A DNA stretch of 64,000 nucleotides. Origin: Vibrio tubiashii (lineage in GTDB: Bacteria; Pseudomonadota; Gammaproteobacteria; Enterobacterales; Vibrionaceae). Below are positions 10,816-20,817 of this stretch, one piece after another (position 1 is the stretch's first letter; every line of letters begins with the position of its first letter). Both the position numbers and the translations under genes were made by a program. The stretch is taken from contig JRWQ01000012.1 of the NCBI GenBank assembly GCA_000775715.1, forward strand, positions 1-64,000. The letters are read 5' to 3'. Below the pieces are notes generated by a model. That model was not told where the DNA came from and made no database searches. It saw only the letters and a program-made list of their open reading frames with translations.

Positions 10816-11424
10816 ATGGCCTTGGTTATTGGCGTGACTGGTGGAATAGCCAGCGGGAAAACAACCGTAGCAAACCTATTTCATCAAGAATTTGGCATAG
10901 AGATTATTGATGCAGACGTGGTTGCTCGCCAAGTTGTTGAGCCCGAAAGTGAAGGTTTAAATGCCATTGAGCAACATTTTGGTCGAGAGGTTATCCTACA
11001 GGATGGAACATTAGATCGCGCTAAGTTAAGAGAAATTATTTTTAGCCACCCAGAGCAAAAGACGTGGTTAAATAATCTACTTCACCCGATGATAAGAACT
11101 CAAATGCTAGCAGACCTCGCTAAAGTTCAATCTGAGTATGCACTACTGGTTATTCCCTTAATGGTCGAGAACAATCTCCAATCTTTAGCAGACAAAGTAT
11201 TAGTTGTTGATGTCGACGAGGAAACACAAGTCCGACGCACCGTAGAGCGAGATAAGGTCGATGCTGATCAGGCGAGAGCTATTCTCTCTTCACAAGCGAC
11301 AAGAGAACAGAGACTTTCCATTGCAGATTATGTGGTTAAAAATAATACAGAAAACCAAAAACTTTTGTATCAAATCACAGAATTACATAAAAAGTTCCTA
11401 GAAATCACTAGGGCAAATCGGTGA
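10816..11424 (+). CDS. coaE: Dephospho-CoA kinase
   Basis: Final step of coenzyme A synthesis, phosphorylating the 3'-OH of dephospho-CoA. P-loop at residues 8-16 (GGIASGKTT), a nucleoside-binding DADVVARQVV segment, the HP motif in LLHPMIR, and the LID region containing RDKVDADQARAILSSQ. 202 aa. The last conserved member of the pilD-coaE-zapD-yacG order. Confidence 0.94.
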   Translation: MALVIGVTGGIASGKTTVANLFHQEFGIEIIDADVVARQVVEPESEGLNAIEQHFGREVILQDGTLDRAKLREIIFSHPEQKTWLNNLLHPMIRTQMLADLAKVQSEYALLVIPLMVENNLQSLADKVLVVDVDEETQVRRTVERDKVDADQARAILSSQATREQRLSIADYVVKNNTENQKLLYQITELHKKFLEITRANR

Positions 11425-11458
11425 GAATAAAGGTTGAACAACTTAGAGCTGCATATTA

Positions 11459-12199
11459 ATGACCACTCACTATTTTGAACATCCACTAAACGAAAAAACT
11501 CGCATCTACCTCCGTGTTGAAGCTTTGCTCAATCAACTGGAAGTCGCGGCTCAGTTTAGTGATGATATGCAGCATTTGATCTTCTATCGTTCACTGTTTG
11601 ATCTGTTAGAGATCTTCGAACAGATCCAGCTCAAAAGTGAGCTAGCTAAAGATATCGAAAAGCAGCGACTCGCCTATCGTTCTTGGCTCAACGTTGAAGG
11701 CGTCAATCAAGAGATGTTGCAAAACATACTGAGTGAAGTGGATGCTGTTCATAGTGATTTAATGGGTGCAGAGCGCTTTGGTCAGAGCCTAAAAGAGGAT
11801 CGCTTCCTCAGTGCCATTAGACAAAGATTCAACCTACCTGGTGGCTCTTGCTGTTTCGACCTCCCAGCACTTCACCATTGGCAACACCTACCTCTTGAAA
11901 AGAAACAAGCGGATGCATCACAGTGGCAGTCAACCCTCAAACCACTTGCAGCAGCCCTGAAACTGTGGCTAAAACTCACCCGTGAGACGGGTCACTTCCA
12001 AGCGATTCAAGCCAACTCAGGCTTCTACCAAAGTGATGCTGAAGACGCCAATATTCTTCGCTTAGAGATTCCGATGCATTTTGGTGTGTTCCCAATGATT
12101 TCTGGTCATAAGAACCGCTTTGCGATCAAATTTATTGAGTTTGAATCTGGACAAGCTTCTGTCGCTAACGTCGAGTTTAAGCTCGCTGTTTGTAGTTAA
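11459..12199 (+). CDS. zapD: Cell division protein ZapD
   Basis: Cytoplasmic FtsZ-interacting protein that bundles FtsZ filaments and stabilises the Z ring. Recognised by full-length similarity to the YacF/ZapD family: a start of [17 protein letters not shown], a helical middle and the conserved [21 protein letters not shown] segment. 246 aa is typical. Lies between coaE and yacG, as in most relatives. Confidence 0.92.
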   Translation: MTTHYFEHPLNEKTRIYLRVEALLNQLEVAAQFSDDMQHLIFYRSLFDLLEIFEQIQLKSELAKDIEKQRLAYRSWLNVEGVNQEMLQNILSEVDAVHSDLMGAERFGQSLKEDRFLSAIRQRFNLPGGSCCFDLPALHHWQHLPLEKKQADASQWQSTLKPLAAALKLWLKLTRETGHFQAIQANSGFYQSDAEDANILRLEIPMHFGVFPMISGHKNRFAIKFIEFESGQASVANVEFKLAVCS

Positions 12200-12261
12200 C
12201 CACTCACACTTTATCCACGCTATACTAAGCCAATACGTCGATTTACGTTCAGAGAAACACC

Positions 12262-12456
12262 ATGTCAAAAATTACCATCGTTCCTTGCCCACAATGTGGT
12301 CAAGACGTCACTTGGGGCGAGCAGAGCCCTTTCCGTCCATTTTGTAGTAAGCAGTGCCAAATGATTGATTTCGGCGAGTGGGCAGACGAGGAGAACACTA
12401 TTCCCGGCGCACCAGATATGTCTGATTCAGACGGCTGGTCAGAAGAGCAGTATTGA
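12262..12456 (+). CDS. yacG: DNA gyrase inhibitor YacG
   Basis: Small zinc protein that binds GyrB and inhibits gyrase in E. coli. A four-cysteine zinc site is formed by CPQC (residues 9-12) and CSKQC (about 28-32), followed by the conserved [15 protein letters not shown] stretch [17 protein letters not shown]. 64 aa. A stem-loop terminator follows. Confidence 0.93.
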   Translation: MSKITIVPCPQCGQDVTWGEQSPFRPFCSKQCQMIDFGEWADEENTIPGAPDMSDSDGWSEEQY

Positions 12457-12504
12457 TAGTATCGAGATGCGAGAACGCTGCGCTTCGAAGTGGCGAGAGT
12501 AAAT

Positions 12505-12533
12505 AAAGCTGATGTAAAAACATCAGCTTTTTT
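12505..12533 (+). terminator. Intrinsic terminator after yacG
   Basis: Perfect 10 bp stem AAAGCTGATG/CATCAGCTTT with a six-base loop and a T run. Likely ends the coaE-zapD-yacG transcript. Confidence 0.85.
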
Positions 12534-12550
12534 GTTACCTAACGAGCAAC

Positions 12551-12672
12551 ATTTTAGAGCGATATGCTCTGGAGTATTTTGCGAGAGCAAGAAGGAGGAA
12601 CGGAGTTTACGCCAGTAAATGAGTACCGACGCCGCCGCTATCGTGAAATACCACCAGCATAGCGCCTAAAAT
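12551..12672. repeat. ERIC-like imperfect palindromic element
   Basis: A 122 bp imperfect palindrome with ends ATTTTAG and CTAAAAT, arms that match over most of about 58 bp each, and a centre reading GGAGTTTAC-gcca-GTAAATGAGTACC. The centre resembles the ERIC core (GGAGCTTAC..GTAAGTGACTGG). ERIC elements are known in enterobacteria and in Vibrio. It lies between the convergent yacG and rplS terminators and its right end touches the rplS terminator. Confidence 0.65.
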
Positions 12673-12704
12673 AAAAAAAGCGGAGACCATATGGTCTCCG
12701 CTTA
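12672..12704 (-). terminator. Intrinsic terminator of the rpsP-rimM-trmD-rplS operon
   Basis: Perfect stem AAGCGGAGACC/GGTCTCCGCTT with an ATAT loop and a seven-base A run on the plus strand (U run in the transcript), just after the rplS stop. Confidence 0.88.
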
Positions 12705-12727
12705 ATATGAGAACGCTAGTTATAGCA

Positions 12728-13081
12728 TTACTTCTTAGCAAGTTTCTCTTTGATACGAGCCGACTTACCAGAACGCTCACGTAGGTAGTACAACTTGGCA
12801 CGACGTACTGCACCACGGCGTTTAACTTCAATGCTATCAACCATTGGAGAATGAGTTTGGAACGTACGCTCTACGCCTTCACCGTTAGAAATCTTACGTA
12901 CAGTGAATGCAGAGTGTAGACCACGGTTACGGATTGCGATTACAACGCCTTCGAAAGCCTGTAGACGCTCACGGTCACCTTCTTTTACCTTAACTTGAAC
13001 TACAACTGTGTCACCAGGTGCAAAGTTAGGTAGGTCTTTTTTCATTTGCTCTTCTTCAAGAGCCTTGATGATGTTGCTCAT
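12728..13081 (-). CDS. rplS: 50S ribosomal protein L19
   Basis: Large-subunit protein at the 30S-50S interface. Family signatures include [29 protein letters not shown] and the lysine-rich C-terminus. The frame opens at a TTG at 13087, but the second in-frame codon choice, ATG at 13081, gives the standard MSNIIK start, 117 aa, and has an AGGAA site about 8 bases upstream. Last gene of the rpsP-rimM-trmD-rplS operon. Confidence 0.95.
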   Translation of the reverse strand: MSNIIKALEEEQMKKDLPNFAPGDTVVVQVKVKEGDRERLQAFEGVVIAIRNRGLHSAFTVRKISNGEGVERTFQTHSPMVDSIEVKRRGAVRRAKLYYLRERSGKSARIKEKLAKK

Positions 13082-13125
13082 TTTCAATATTCCTAGAATA
13101 AACTGATACTAAATTAAATAGGTTA

Positions 13126-13866
13126 CTAAGCTCGTGTCTCTTTAATGAACTCGGCCAGTAATTGTTCCTGTTCGTCAGTCAGAGCTAGGTTTTCCAGGAG
13201 TTCTGGTCTTCTGAGCCAAGTACGGCCTAACGACTGCTTTAGTCGCCAGCGACGAATGTCCTTATGGTTACCAGACTTGAGTACCATTGGTACTTCTTTA
13301 CCGTCTAACACCTCAGGTCGCGTATAGTGAGGGCAATCGAGCAAGCCATTTGCAAAAGAGTCTTCTTCTGCTGACGCGAAATCTCCTAATACCCCCGGAA
13401 CAAACCGAGAGACAGAATCAATCAATGTCATGGCCGGTATTTCACCACCCGTCATCACAAAATCTCCAATTGACCATTCTTCGTCAACTTCAGATTGAAT
13501 GATACGCTCATCTACCCCTTCGTAACGGCCACAAATCAGAAGCAAGTTCTCATTCGTTGCCAGTTCTTCAACTCCTTGTTGGTCAAGTTTTCGACCTTGA
13601 GGAGAGAGGTAAATGACTTTCGTCTTACCTGGTGAGGCTTGTTTGGCTGCATGGATAGCATCGCGCAAAGGCTGAACCATCATTAGCATGCCGGGGCCGC
13701 CACCATAAGGTCTATCATCAACAGTGCGATGTTTGTCGTGCGTGAAATCACGAGGATTCCATGTCTCAATCGACAAAAGACCTTTTTTAACCGCTTGACC
13801 TGTTACTCCAAAATCAGTAACAGAACGGAACATTTCAGGAAATAGGCTAATTACGCCAACCCACAT
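13126..13866 (-). CDS. trmD: tRNA (guanine-N1)-methyltransferase TrmD
   Basis: Makes m1G37 in tRNAs reading CUN, CCN and CGG codons, preventing +1 frameshifts; a SPOUT-class trefoil-knot enzyme. Start [12 protein letters not shown], the RPYGGGPGM motif, the knot segment [26 protein letters not shown] and the DSVSRFVPG loop are all present. 246 aa. Between rimM and rplS. Confidence 0.95.
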   Translation of the reverse strand: MWVGVISLFPEMFRSVTDFGVTGQAVKKGLLSIETWNPRDFTHDKHRTVDDRPYGGGPGMLMMVQPLRDAIHAAKQASPGKTKVIYLSPQGRKLDQQGVEELATNENLLLICGRYEGVDERIIQSEVDEEWSIGDFVMTGGEIPAMTLIDSVSRFVPGVLGDFASAEEDSFANGLLDCPHYTRPEVLDGKEVPMVLKSGNHKDIRRWRLKQSLGRTWLRRPELLENLALTDEQEQLLAEFIKETRA

Positions 13867-13893
13867 GTTTATCTCGCTCTGGTTATTTGGAGT

Positions 13894-14442
13894 TTAGAAT
13901 CCAGGATCCCAGTCAACTTCGATCCGTTGAGCTTCGCGATCAATATTCTTGATCACTTGCTCTTCAAGGTACGGGATTAACCGTTCCTTTTGCCCGAAAG
14001 CATCTTTTAGATTTGCTTTAATTACCAAAACATCGTTGGAGCCAGTTTCTAGCATGTCTGAAACGACACCTAGATCGTAACCTTTGTCGGTTACAACTTG
14101 CATACCAATCAAATCACGCCAATAGAATTCATCTGATGGCAATTCTGGTAATACCGCAGGGTCAATTGAGATTTCAAAGTTGGTCATCAGCTGCGCTTCT
14201 TCGCGCACATCAAGACCTTCAAGTTTCACCACCAAACCTTTGTTATGGCGCTTCCAGCTTTCAACTTTGTACTCGACCCACTTTTCACCTTGCTTAATAA
14301 ACCAAGGCGTGTAATCAAATATGCTTTCAGTATTGTCTGTGTAGGAAAAAACCTTGAGCCAGCCGCGAATGCCATAAGTAGCACCAAACTTGCCTACAAC
14401 AATCTTGTCTTCGCTCATTGTTTCTTTACCTGTCATCGACAT
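13894..14442 (-). CDS. rimM: 16S rRNA processing protein RimM
   Basis: 30S maturation factor that binds S19 in the 16S head domain. An N-terminal RimM beta-barrel ([21 protein letters not shown]) and a C-terminal PRC-barrel ([14 protein letters not shown], ending [11 protein letters not shown]) are present. 182 aa from the first ATG; an internal ATG eight codons in (MSEDKIVVG) is a possible start. Follows rpsP by 29 bp. Confidence 0.93.
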   Translation of the reverse strand: MSMTGKETMSEDKIVVGKFGATYGIRGWLKVFSYTDNTESIFDYTPWFIKQGEKWVEYKVESWKRHNKGLVVKLEGLDVREEAQLMTNFEISIDPAVLPELPSDEFYWRDLIGMQVVTDKGYDLGVVSDMLETGSNDVLVIKANLKDAFGQKERLIPYLEEQVIKNIDREAQRIEVDWDPGF

Positions 14443-14471
14443 AAGCTAATTTCTACTTCTTAAGGTAAGAA

Positions 14472-14720
14472 TTAAGCCGCTTTTTGAGCGTCTTTAACTA
14501 GCTTAGCTACGCGGTCAGATACAGTTGCGCCTTGACCAACCCAGTGGTTAACGCGGTCTAGATCTAGACGTAGACCTTCTTCTTGACCTTGAGCAGTTGG
14601 GTTAAAGAAACCAACTTTCTCGATGAAACGGCCAGTTGCTGCATTGCGGCTGTCCGCTACTACGATTTGATAAAATGGACGCTTCTTAGCGCCGTGACGT
14701 GCCAAACGAATGGTTACCAT
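14472..14720 (-). CDS. rpsP: 30S ribosomal protein S16
   Basis: Small-subunit assembly protein. The standard start [23 protein letters not shown] is reached from the ATG at 14720, preceded by a GAGGA site; seven upstream in-frame codons to 14741 are therefore excluded. 82 aa, typical. First gene of the four-gene operon; its leader contains a stem-loop. Confidence 0.95.
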   Translation of the reverse strand: MVTIRLARHGAKKRPFYQIVVADSRNAATGRFIEKVGFFNPTAQGQEEGLRLDLDRVNHWVGQGATVSDRVAKLVKDAQKAA

Positions 14721-14753
14721 GTCGTCCTCTTTGCTTCTCAAAAATAAAATTAA

Positions 14754-14787
14754 CCCCAGAGATCATTTATTGCTAAATGATTTGGGG
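14754..14787 (-). promoter_or_regulatory. Stem-loop with U-rich tail in the rpsP leader
   Basis: Imperfect hairpin (CCCCAAATCATTTA/ TAAATGATCTCTGGGG on the minus strand) followed by TTAATTTTATTTTT and then the rpsP ribosome binding site. It looks like a weak terminator or attenuator within the untranslated leader. Function is inferred only from position. Confidence 0.45.
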
Positions 14788-14793
14788 CTCGTG

Positions 14794-14833
14794 CCAAAAT
14801 AAAGCTCCGGAATTTTACTCTTATTCCGGAGCA
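14794..14833 (-). terminator. Intrinsic terminator after ffh
   Basis: Minus-strand stem GCTCCGGAAT/ATTCCGGAGC with a nine-base loop followed by TTTATTTT, about 95 bp after the ffh stop. Confidence 0.8.
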
Positions 14834-14926
14834 ATGCAAGGTCTTTAGCTACTTTTTCACCAACATAAAACGGGTTTTAAGTTTGTGAGCTAGCTAACAC
14901 CTTGAAATTTTTATCGCTAGATGAAA

Positions 14927-16318
14927 TTAACGACCGAATGGATTAAAGCCACCGCCGCCGCCCATTCCACCCATGCCGCCCATCATGCCTTGCATATTGC
15001 GCATCATGCCCTTCATGCCACCTTTCTGCATCTTCTTCATCATCTTTTGCATTTGGGTGAACTGCTTTAATAGGCGGTTTACATCTTGAACCTGAGTACC
15101 AGAACCTGCAGCGATACGTTTCTTGCGTGAACCTTTTATCAGCTCTGGACGCTGACGCTCTTTCATCGTCATTGAGTTGATGATCGCTTCCATCTGCTTA
15201 AACATCTTATCGTCGACTTTGTCTTTCACGTTGTCCGGTAAGTTGCTCATGCCAGGTAGCTTGTCCATCATACCCATCATGCCGCCCATGTTTTGCATCT
15301 GACCTAGCTGCTCGCGGAAGTCTTCAAGGTCAAAACCTTTCTTCTCTTTAAACTTCTTCGCCAGTTTTTCAGCTTTGTCTGTATCAACATTGCGCTGTAA
15401 GTCTTCGATAAGTGACAGTACATCACCCATACCCAAGATACGTGAAGCAACACGATCAGGGTGGAAGGGTTCTAGTGCATCGGTTTTTTCACCTACACCT
15501 AAGAATTTAATCGGCTTGCCCGTAATATGGCGAACAGACAACGCAGCACCACCACGTGCATCACCATCGACTTTGGTTAGAACCACACCGGTTAGCGGCA
15601 GTGCGTCACCAAATGCTTTAGCCGTGTTGGCAGCATCCTGACCTGTCATTGCATCAACAACGAACAGAGTCTCAACTGGATTGATTGCAGTATGTAGTTC
15701 TTGAATCTCGCCCATCATCTGCTCATCGATGGCTAAACGACCGGCAGTATCGACGAGAAGAACGTCATAAAACTTTTTCTTCGCGTGATCGATGGCTGCA
15801 TTAGCAATATCAATTGGCTTTTGATCGGCTGAAGACGGGAAGAAGTCGACACCAACATCTGAGGCGAGTGTTTCAAGCTGCTTAATCGCCGCTGGACGAT
15901 ATACGTCGGCAGACACCACCAGCACTTTTTTCTTCTCACGCTCTTTTAATAGCTTAGAGAGCTTACCTACCGAAGTGGTTTTACCCGCACCTTGCAGACC
16001 CGCCATTAACACAACCGCAGGTGGCTGAGCGGCTAGGTTCAGAGCTTCGTTAGACTCACCCATCACCGCTTCAAGCTCAGCTTGAACGATCTTAATGAAC
16101 TCTTGACCTGGTGTTAGAGATTTCGATACCTCAACACCTACTGCGCTCTCTTTAATACGCTTAATGAACTCACGTACAACTGGAAGTGCGACGTCAGCTT
16201 CTAGAAGTGCCATACGCACTTCACGCAATGTCTCTTTTATATTGTCTTCGGTCAGACGACCTTTACCGCTGATGTTTTTCAGCGTTTTGGATAAGCGATC
16301 CGTTAAATTCTCAAACAT
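14927..16318 (-). CDS. ffh: Signal recognition particle protein Ffh (SRP54)
   Basis: GTPase that with 4.5S RNA targets nascent membrane proteins to FtsY. N domain first, then the G domain with GLQGAGKTTS, DVYRPAA, DTAGR and TKVDGDARGG, then a methionine-rich M domain that binds signal peptides and RNA. The last 35 residues are a Met/Gly-rich run, normal for the family. 463 aa. Transcribed in the same direction as the rpsP operon but separated by a terminator. Confidence 0.95.
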   Translation of the reverse strand: MFENLTDRLSKTLKNISGKGRLTEDNIKETLREVRMALLEADVALPVVREFIKRIKESAVGVEVSKSLTPGQEFIKIVQAELEAVMGESNEALNLAAQPPAVVLMAGLQGAGKTTSVGKLSKLLKEREKKKVLVVSADVYRPAAIKQLETLASDVGVDFFPSSADQKPIDIANAAIDHAKKKFYDVLLVDTAGRLAIDEQMMGEIQELHTAINPVETLFVVDAMTGQDAANTAKAFGDALPLTGVVLTKVDGDARGGAALSVRHITGKPIKFLGVGEKTDALEPFHPDRVASRILGMGDVLSLIEDLQRNVDTDKAEKLAKKFKEKKGFDLEDFREQLGQMQNMGGMMGMMDKLPGMSNLPDNVKDKVDDKMFKQMEAIINSMTMKERQRPELIKGSRKKRIAAGSGTQVQDVNRLLKQFTQMQKMMKKMQKGGMKGMMRNMQGMMGGMGGMGGGGGFNPFGR

Positions 16319-16526
16319 CTTAGTCTCTTTACCCAGACGGTGTGCAAGAAGTCTCGCCCGTCAATATTGGCGAAAAATTACTATGAGTATACCTTAGCCA
16401 ACTCAAGCTTGACACTGTCTAGATGACTTTTGATATCTCAACTCACGCAAATGAAAGCGATAAGTCATAGCTCAAGCCGTTGATGCAAGGTATAATTTGC
16501 TAAAATTTCACCAGCCATAGAGAATA

Positions 16527-17321
16527 ATGGACAACCTAATAGCCATTGTTGCTACGATACTTTATTCATTAGCAATCGCTACCATAGTACCTGGACTTGT
16601 ACATCAGACAGGCATCCGCGTAAAAACCGTCTTCACTAGCGCGGCACTTGCGCTCGCTTTTCATGCGTGGCTACTTAGTGATCTTATCTTAGGTAGTTCT
16701 GGTCAAAATCTGAGTATTCTTAACGTCGCATCATTAATTGGCTTCATCATTTCACTGGTGATGAGCGGTGCAATGCTCAAAACTCGTCTATGGTTCTTAC
16801 TGCCTGTTGTCTATAGTTTTTCTGCGCTCAACCTAGTTGCCGCAGCCTTCTTGCCAAGTACCTTCATTACTCACCTTGAGCAAGACCCTAAATTGCTGTT
16901 ACATATCTCACTCGCGCTGTTTTCATATTCTACCCTCACGATCGGTGCGCTCTACGCGATTCAGTTAGCTTGGCTCGATCACAAGCTCAAAACAAAAAAA
17001 GCGTTGGTCATTAATCCCAACTTGCCTCCGCTGCTCATGGTTGAGCGTCAGCTTTTCAACATCATCTTAATCGGTAACCTACTACTGACTGGCACCTTGC
17101 TAACCGGATTTATTTTCGTGCAAGACATGTTCGCTCAAGGGAAGGCCCATAAAGGCATTCTTTCGTTTATCGCTTGGATAGTTTACTCAGTGCTACTTTG
17201 GGGACATTACCAAAAAGGATGGCGCGGAAGAAAAGTCACTTGGTTTGCTGTAGCAGGCGCTACACTACTTACCCTAGCCTATTTCGGTAGCCGATTTGTC
17301 CGAGAGATCATTCTCAGCTAG
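16527..17321 (+). CDS. ypjD: CcsA-related inner-membrane protein YpjD
   Basis: Polytopic protein of the cytochrome c assembly (CcmC/CcsA) superfamily. About eight hydrophobic segments. 264 aa matches YpjD, and the position divergent from ffh and upstream of a CorB/YfjD gene is the conserved order. The exact role is not established; it should not be called a haem exporter on this evidence. Confidence 0.85.
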   Translation: MDNLIAIVATILYSLAIATIVPGLVHQTGIRVKTVFTSAALALAFHAWLLSDLILGSSGQNLSILNVASLIGFIISLVMSGAMLKTRLWFLLPVVYSFSALNLVAAAFLPSTFITHLEQDPKLLLHISLALFSYSTLTIGALYAIQLAWLDHKLKTKKALVINPNLPPLLMVERQLFNIILIGNLLLTGTLLTGFIFVQDMFAQGKAHKGILSFIAWIVYSVLLWGHYQKGWRGRKVTWFAVAGATLLTLAYFGSRFVREIILS

Positions 17322-17446
17322 TTTCACTCAAAGGTGTGTGGGTAACACCACTCTTTTTTATACCAGCCAATTCACATTTTGAAAAATTGACTTAACCCCT
17401 AAATTAGGTCATAAATTAACCAAACATAACAAGGAAAAGAAAAGCT

Positions 17447-18724
17447 TTGGACGACATATCAACGGGTATCTTATTTGCGCTACTCGCGTGTCTTATTGTT
17501 ATTTCAGGATATTTTTCAGGTTCCGAGACAGGGATGATGGCTCTGAACCGTTACCGCCTTAAACATCTAGCCAATACGGGGCACAAAGGTGCCAAGCGAG
17601 TTGAAAAGCTGCTTGACCGTCCTGACCGCTTGATCGGTTTGATCTTAATTGGCAACAACCTTGTCAACATCCTCGCTTCTGCAATCGCGACAATTCTTGG
17701 CATGCGCCTGTTCGGCGATCTTGGCGTTGCCATCGCGACGGGGGCACTCACCATGGTTATTCTCGTCTTTGCTGAAGTGACACCCAAAACCCTCGCAGCC
17801 TTATACCCAGAACGAGTCTCTTACGCGAGTAGTATTGTTCTGACCATCTTAATGAAGATTCTGTCACCGCTTGTCATGCTAGTGAACTTTATTACTAATG
17901 GCTTCATTCGCCTATTAGGTATCAAAGCCGATCACAATGGTGAAGATCATCTGAGTTCTGAAGAGTTACGTACAGTAGTAAACGAAGCGGGTAACCTGAT
18001 CCCACGCCGTCACCAAGATATGTTGATCTCAATTCTCGATTTAGAGCACGTTACGGTTAACGACATAATGGTGCCACGCAACGAAATTACCGGCATCGAT
18101 ATCAACGATGACTGGAAATCTATCGTCCGTCAGCTAACTCACTCTCCTCATGGACGAGTCGTGCTGTATCGCGATCAGATTGATGAAGTCGTCGGTATGT
18201 TACGTCTGCGTGAGTCTTATCGTTTGATGCTAGAAAAGAACGAGTTCACCAAAGAGACCCTGTTAAGAGCTGCTGATGAAGTCTACTTTATTCCTGAAAG
18301 TACTCCTCTTAATGTGCAGTTACTAAAATTTCAGCGCAATAAAGAACGTATTGGTCTTATCGTCGACGAATATGGTGATATTAATGGCCTGATTACGCTA
18401 GAGGATATTCTTGAAGAGATCGTTGGCGAGTTCACCACATCCATCGCTCCAAGCCTCTCCGATGAGATAACGCCACAAGGTGATGGCAGCTTCCTCATCG
18501 AAGGCAGTGCCAACATTCGCGATATCAACAAAGGTCTCAAATGGTCACTACCAACAGACGGACCTAGAACATTAAACGGATTAATTCTAGAGCACTTAGA
18601 AGATATCCCCGAAAGTCACTTGAGTGTACACGTCTCAAATCACCCAATGGAAATCGTTGAGCTTGAAGAGAACCGCATCAAAATGGTGAAAGTGTTCCCA
18701 ACTAAAAAGCAGAACAATGACTAG
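17447..18724 (+). CDS. yfjD: CNNM/CorC-family membrane protein (CorB/YfjD type)
   Basis: Predicted magnesium/cobalt transport-associated protein. A DUF21 (CNNM) membrane domain spans about residues 1-190 (FSGSETGMMALNRYRLKHLA is its signature), two CBS domains follow (containing DIMVPRNEITGID and IGLIVDEYGDINGLI), and a CorC_HlyC domain ends the protein. The start is TTG with AAGGAAAAG upstream. 425 aa. Family members elsewhere act in Mg2+ homeostasis. Confidence 0.88.
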   Translation: MDDISTGILFALLACLIVISGYFSGSETGMMALNRYRLKHLANTGHKGAKRVEKLLDRPDRLIGLILIGNNLVNILASAIATILGMRLFGDLGVAIATGALTMVILVFAEVTPKTLAALYPERVSYASSIVLTILMKILSPLVMLVNFITNGFIRLLGIKADHNGEDHLSSEELRTVVNEAGNLIPRRHQDMLISILDLEHVTVNDIMVPRNEITGIDINDDWKSIVRQLTHSPHGRVVLYRDQIDEVVGMLRLRESYRLMLEKNEFTKETLLRAADEVYFIPESTPLNVQLLKFQRNKERIGLIVDEYGDINGLITLEDILEEIVGEFTTSIAPSLSDEITPQGDGSFLIEGSANIRDINKGLKWSLPTDGPRTLNGLILEHLEDIPESHLSVHVSNHPMEIVELEENRIKMVKVFPTKKQNND

Positions 18725-18805
18725 GATCTATTAACCAAATATCCATCAGGCTCAATAGCTGCCAGACATTTATTCAGCAAAATAGTATCAAGCTCTAACA
18801 ATCAA

Positions 18806-18833
18806 AAAAGCCTTGGAAAAATCCAAGGCTTTT
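18806..18833. terminator. Bidirectional intrinsic terminator between yfjD and rpoS
   Basis: Stem AAAAGCCTTGG/CCAAGGCTTTT with an AAAAAT loop, with A run on the left and T run on the right, between two convergent genes. Confidence 0.85.
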
Positions 18834-18852
18834 GCTGTACTAAATGTCCGGA

Positions 18853-19833
18853 TTACTCTTCGGTTACACTAAACAAGCTTTCCATATTTAGCCCTTGCTT
18901 AATTAGAATCTCGCGCAAGCGACGTAAACCTTCAACTTGGATTTGACGTACACGCTCTCGAGTTAGATTGATCTCGCGACCAACCTCTTCTAACGTCGAT
19001 GGCTCATAACCCAATAGACCAAAACGACGTGCTAGTACCTCTTTTTGTTTTGGATTTAGTTCATCCAACCAGTGGATCAGCGAGTTTTTGATATCATCGT
19101 CTTGAGTTGAGACTTCAGGATCAGAGTTGTTAATATCAGGGATGATATCCAGTAGCGCTTTCTCACCATCACCGCCGATAGGTGTATCAACCGAGCTAAT
19201 ACGCTCATTCAAGCGGAGCATCTTGCTCACATCATCAACGGGTTTGTCTAGCTGAGTGGCAATCTCTTCTGCTGTTGGTTCGTGGTCGAGCTTTTGCGAA
19301 AGCTCACGAGCGGTACGCAGGTAAATGTTGAGTTCTTTGACGACGTGAATCGGTAGACGAATCGTGCGAGTTTGGTTCATTAAAGCACGTTCAATGGTCT
19401 GACGTATCCACCAAGTTGCATAGGTGGAAAATCTGAAGCCTCGTTCAGGATCAAACTTCTCGACCGCGCGGATCAAACCTAGATTCCCCTCTTCAATAAG
19501 ATCAAGGAGTGCTAAACCACGGTTGCTGTAACGACGAGAAATTTTAACCACTAAGCGAAGGTTACTTTCTATCATACGCTTACGCGCTGCTTCATCACCT
19601 CGTAATGCGCGGCGTGCGTAGAGAACTTCTTCTTCAGCGGTGAGTAGTGGAGAAAAACCAATTTCACCCAAGTACAATTGGGTTGCATCTAGGCTCTTCG
19701 TCGATGCATCAAACTCTTCTTTTGCATCTTCTACTTGAGTGGGTTTAGTGGATTGAGCGGTTTGAAGCGTTTCCATTGCTTCTTGACCGATTTCGAATTG
19801 TTCGACTTTCGTTGCTGCATTGCTGATACTCAT
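18853..19833 (-). CDS. rpoS: RNA polymerase sigma factor RpoS
   Basis: Stationary-phase and general stress sigma factor. Region 1.2 ([23 protein letters not shown]), region 2 with [20 protein letters not shown], region 3 and region 4 with the helix-turn-helix around [20 protein letters not shown] are all present. 326 aa. A strong GGGGGAGG site precedes ATG. It lies downstream of nlpD, where the main rpoS promoter lies in E. coli. Confidence 0.96.
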   Translation of the reverse strand: MSISNAATKVEQFEIGQEAMETLQTAQSTKPTQVEDAKEEFDASTKSLDATQLYLGEIGFSPLLTAEEEVLYARRALRGDEAARKRMIESNLRLVVKISRRYSNRGLALLDLIEEGNLGLIRAVEKFDPERGFRFSTYATWWIRQTIERALMNQTRTIRLPIHVVKELNIYLRTARELSQKLDHEPTAEEIATQLDKPVDDVSKMLRLNERISSVDTPIGGDGEKALLDIIPDINNSDPEVSTQDDDIKNSLIHWLDELNPKQKEVLARRFGLLGYEPSTLEEVGREINLTRERVRQIQVEGLRRLREILIKQGLNMESLFSVTEE

Positions 19834-19903
19834 AGCGCCTCCCCCGGCGAGCTAGCAAGACATTACTACGTCTAATGTCGCTATTTTACCTAACAGTAAA
19901 TTA

Positions 19904-20815
19904 CTATGGTAAGTAGCGTTTTGGATTCACTGACTTACCTTGATAGCGAATTTCAAAGTGCAAACGAACTCCACTTGTACCGGAGCTGCCCATTGTTGCA
20001 ATCTTTTGGCCTGCTTTTACACTCTGTCCTTCGTGTACTAGCAACCGATCATTGTGTGCATATGCACTGAGGTAATTGTCGTTATGTTTTATAATCACAA
20101 GATTACCGTAACCACGTAGCGCATTGCCCGAATAAACGACGGTGCCGCCTGCTGTCGATACGATGGATTGACCCCGCTGTCCTGCGATATCAATACCTTT
20201 ATTCCCTTGATCTCCAGCAGAAAAGTTTTTGATTACTCTCCCTTTCGTTGGCCATAACCATTTGGAAATTTTATTGTTGTTAGTTTTAGGTTTGCTAACA
20301 ATATTGTTAACATTTTGTTTACCAGTAGAACCAACATACTCCTTTGATTTCGATTGATCAACCTTCTTAGAAGGATCTTTTTTCACCGTTTGAGTGCTAT
20401 TTCTCGCCTGAGTTGAACTAAGTTTTTGATTCGAGTTTTTGCTCGAAACTGACTTATTACTTGAGGTAGATGGTGTGCTAGCTGAGGATATGGCCGCTCC
20501 CGCCCCAGAGCCACCATACGCTGGCGCGTTGTAGGCGGGTTGCCACAATTTAAGCTTTTGGCCGGGATAAATGGTGTATGGCTTTTTCAGGCCATTGTAA
20601 TTAATAATTTCTTTTACATCCTTGTCTGTGACATAGGCTATAAAATAGAGCGTATCGCCCTTCTCAACCTCATAGAAGCTTCCTCTGTAACTTCCCCGAG
20701 AAACTGAACTGTAGTCTTTATTTAACCCGCTAACTGGCGCAGGCATATGGGCAGCACACCCAATTAATGCGCTGCACAATGTCAGGACCAGAGCAAAACG
20801 AGACCACAACTTCAT
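19904..20815 (-). CDS. nlpD: Lipoprotein NlpD, amidase activator
   Basis: Outer-membrane lipoprotein that activates AmiC-type amidases at the septum. A signal peptide ends in a lipobox (ALIGC). A LysM domain (EVEKGDTLYFIAYVT...YPGQKLKLW) binds peptidoglycan, a low-complexity Ser/Thr/Lys linker follows, and the C-terminal LytM/M23 domain has lost the metal-binding His of HxGxD (it reads NKGID), as expected for a non-catalytic activator. 303 aa. Between pcm and rpoS, the conserved order. Confidence 0.94.
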   Translation of the reverse strand: MKLWSRFALVLTLCSALIGCAAHMPAPVSGLNKDYSSVSRGSYRGSFYEVEKGDTLYFIAYVTDKDVKEIINYNGLKKPYTIYPGQKLKLWQPAYNAPAYGGSGAGAAISSASTPSTSSNKSVSSKNSNQKLSSTQARNSTQTVKKDPSKKVDQSKSKEYVGSTGKQNVNNIVSKPKTNNNKISKWLWPTKGRVIKNFSAGDQGNKGIDIAGQRGQSIVSTAGGTVVYSGNALRGYGNLVIIKHNDNYLSAYAHNDRLLVHEGQSVKAGQKIATMGSSGTSGVRLHFEIRYQGKSVNPKRYLP

Positions 20816-20817
20816 TG

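Noticed and set aside
14927..15060. Repeat-like Met/Gly-rich sequence at the end of ffh
   Set aside because: This is the normal Met-rich tail of the M domain, not a separate repeat.
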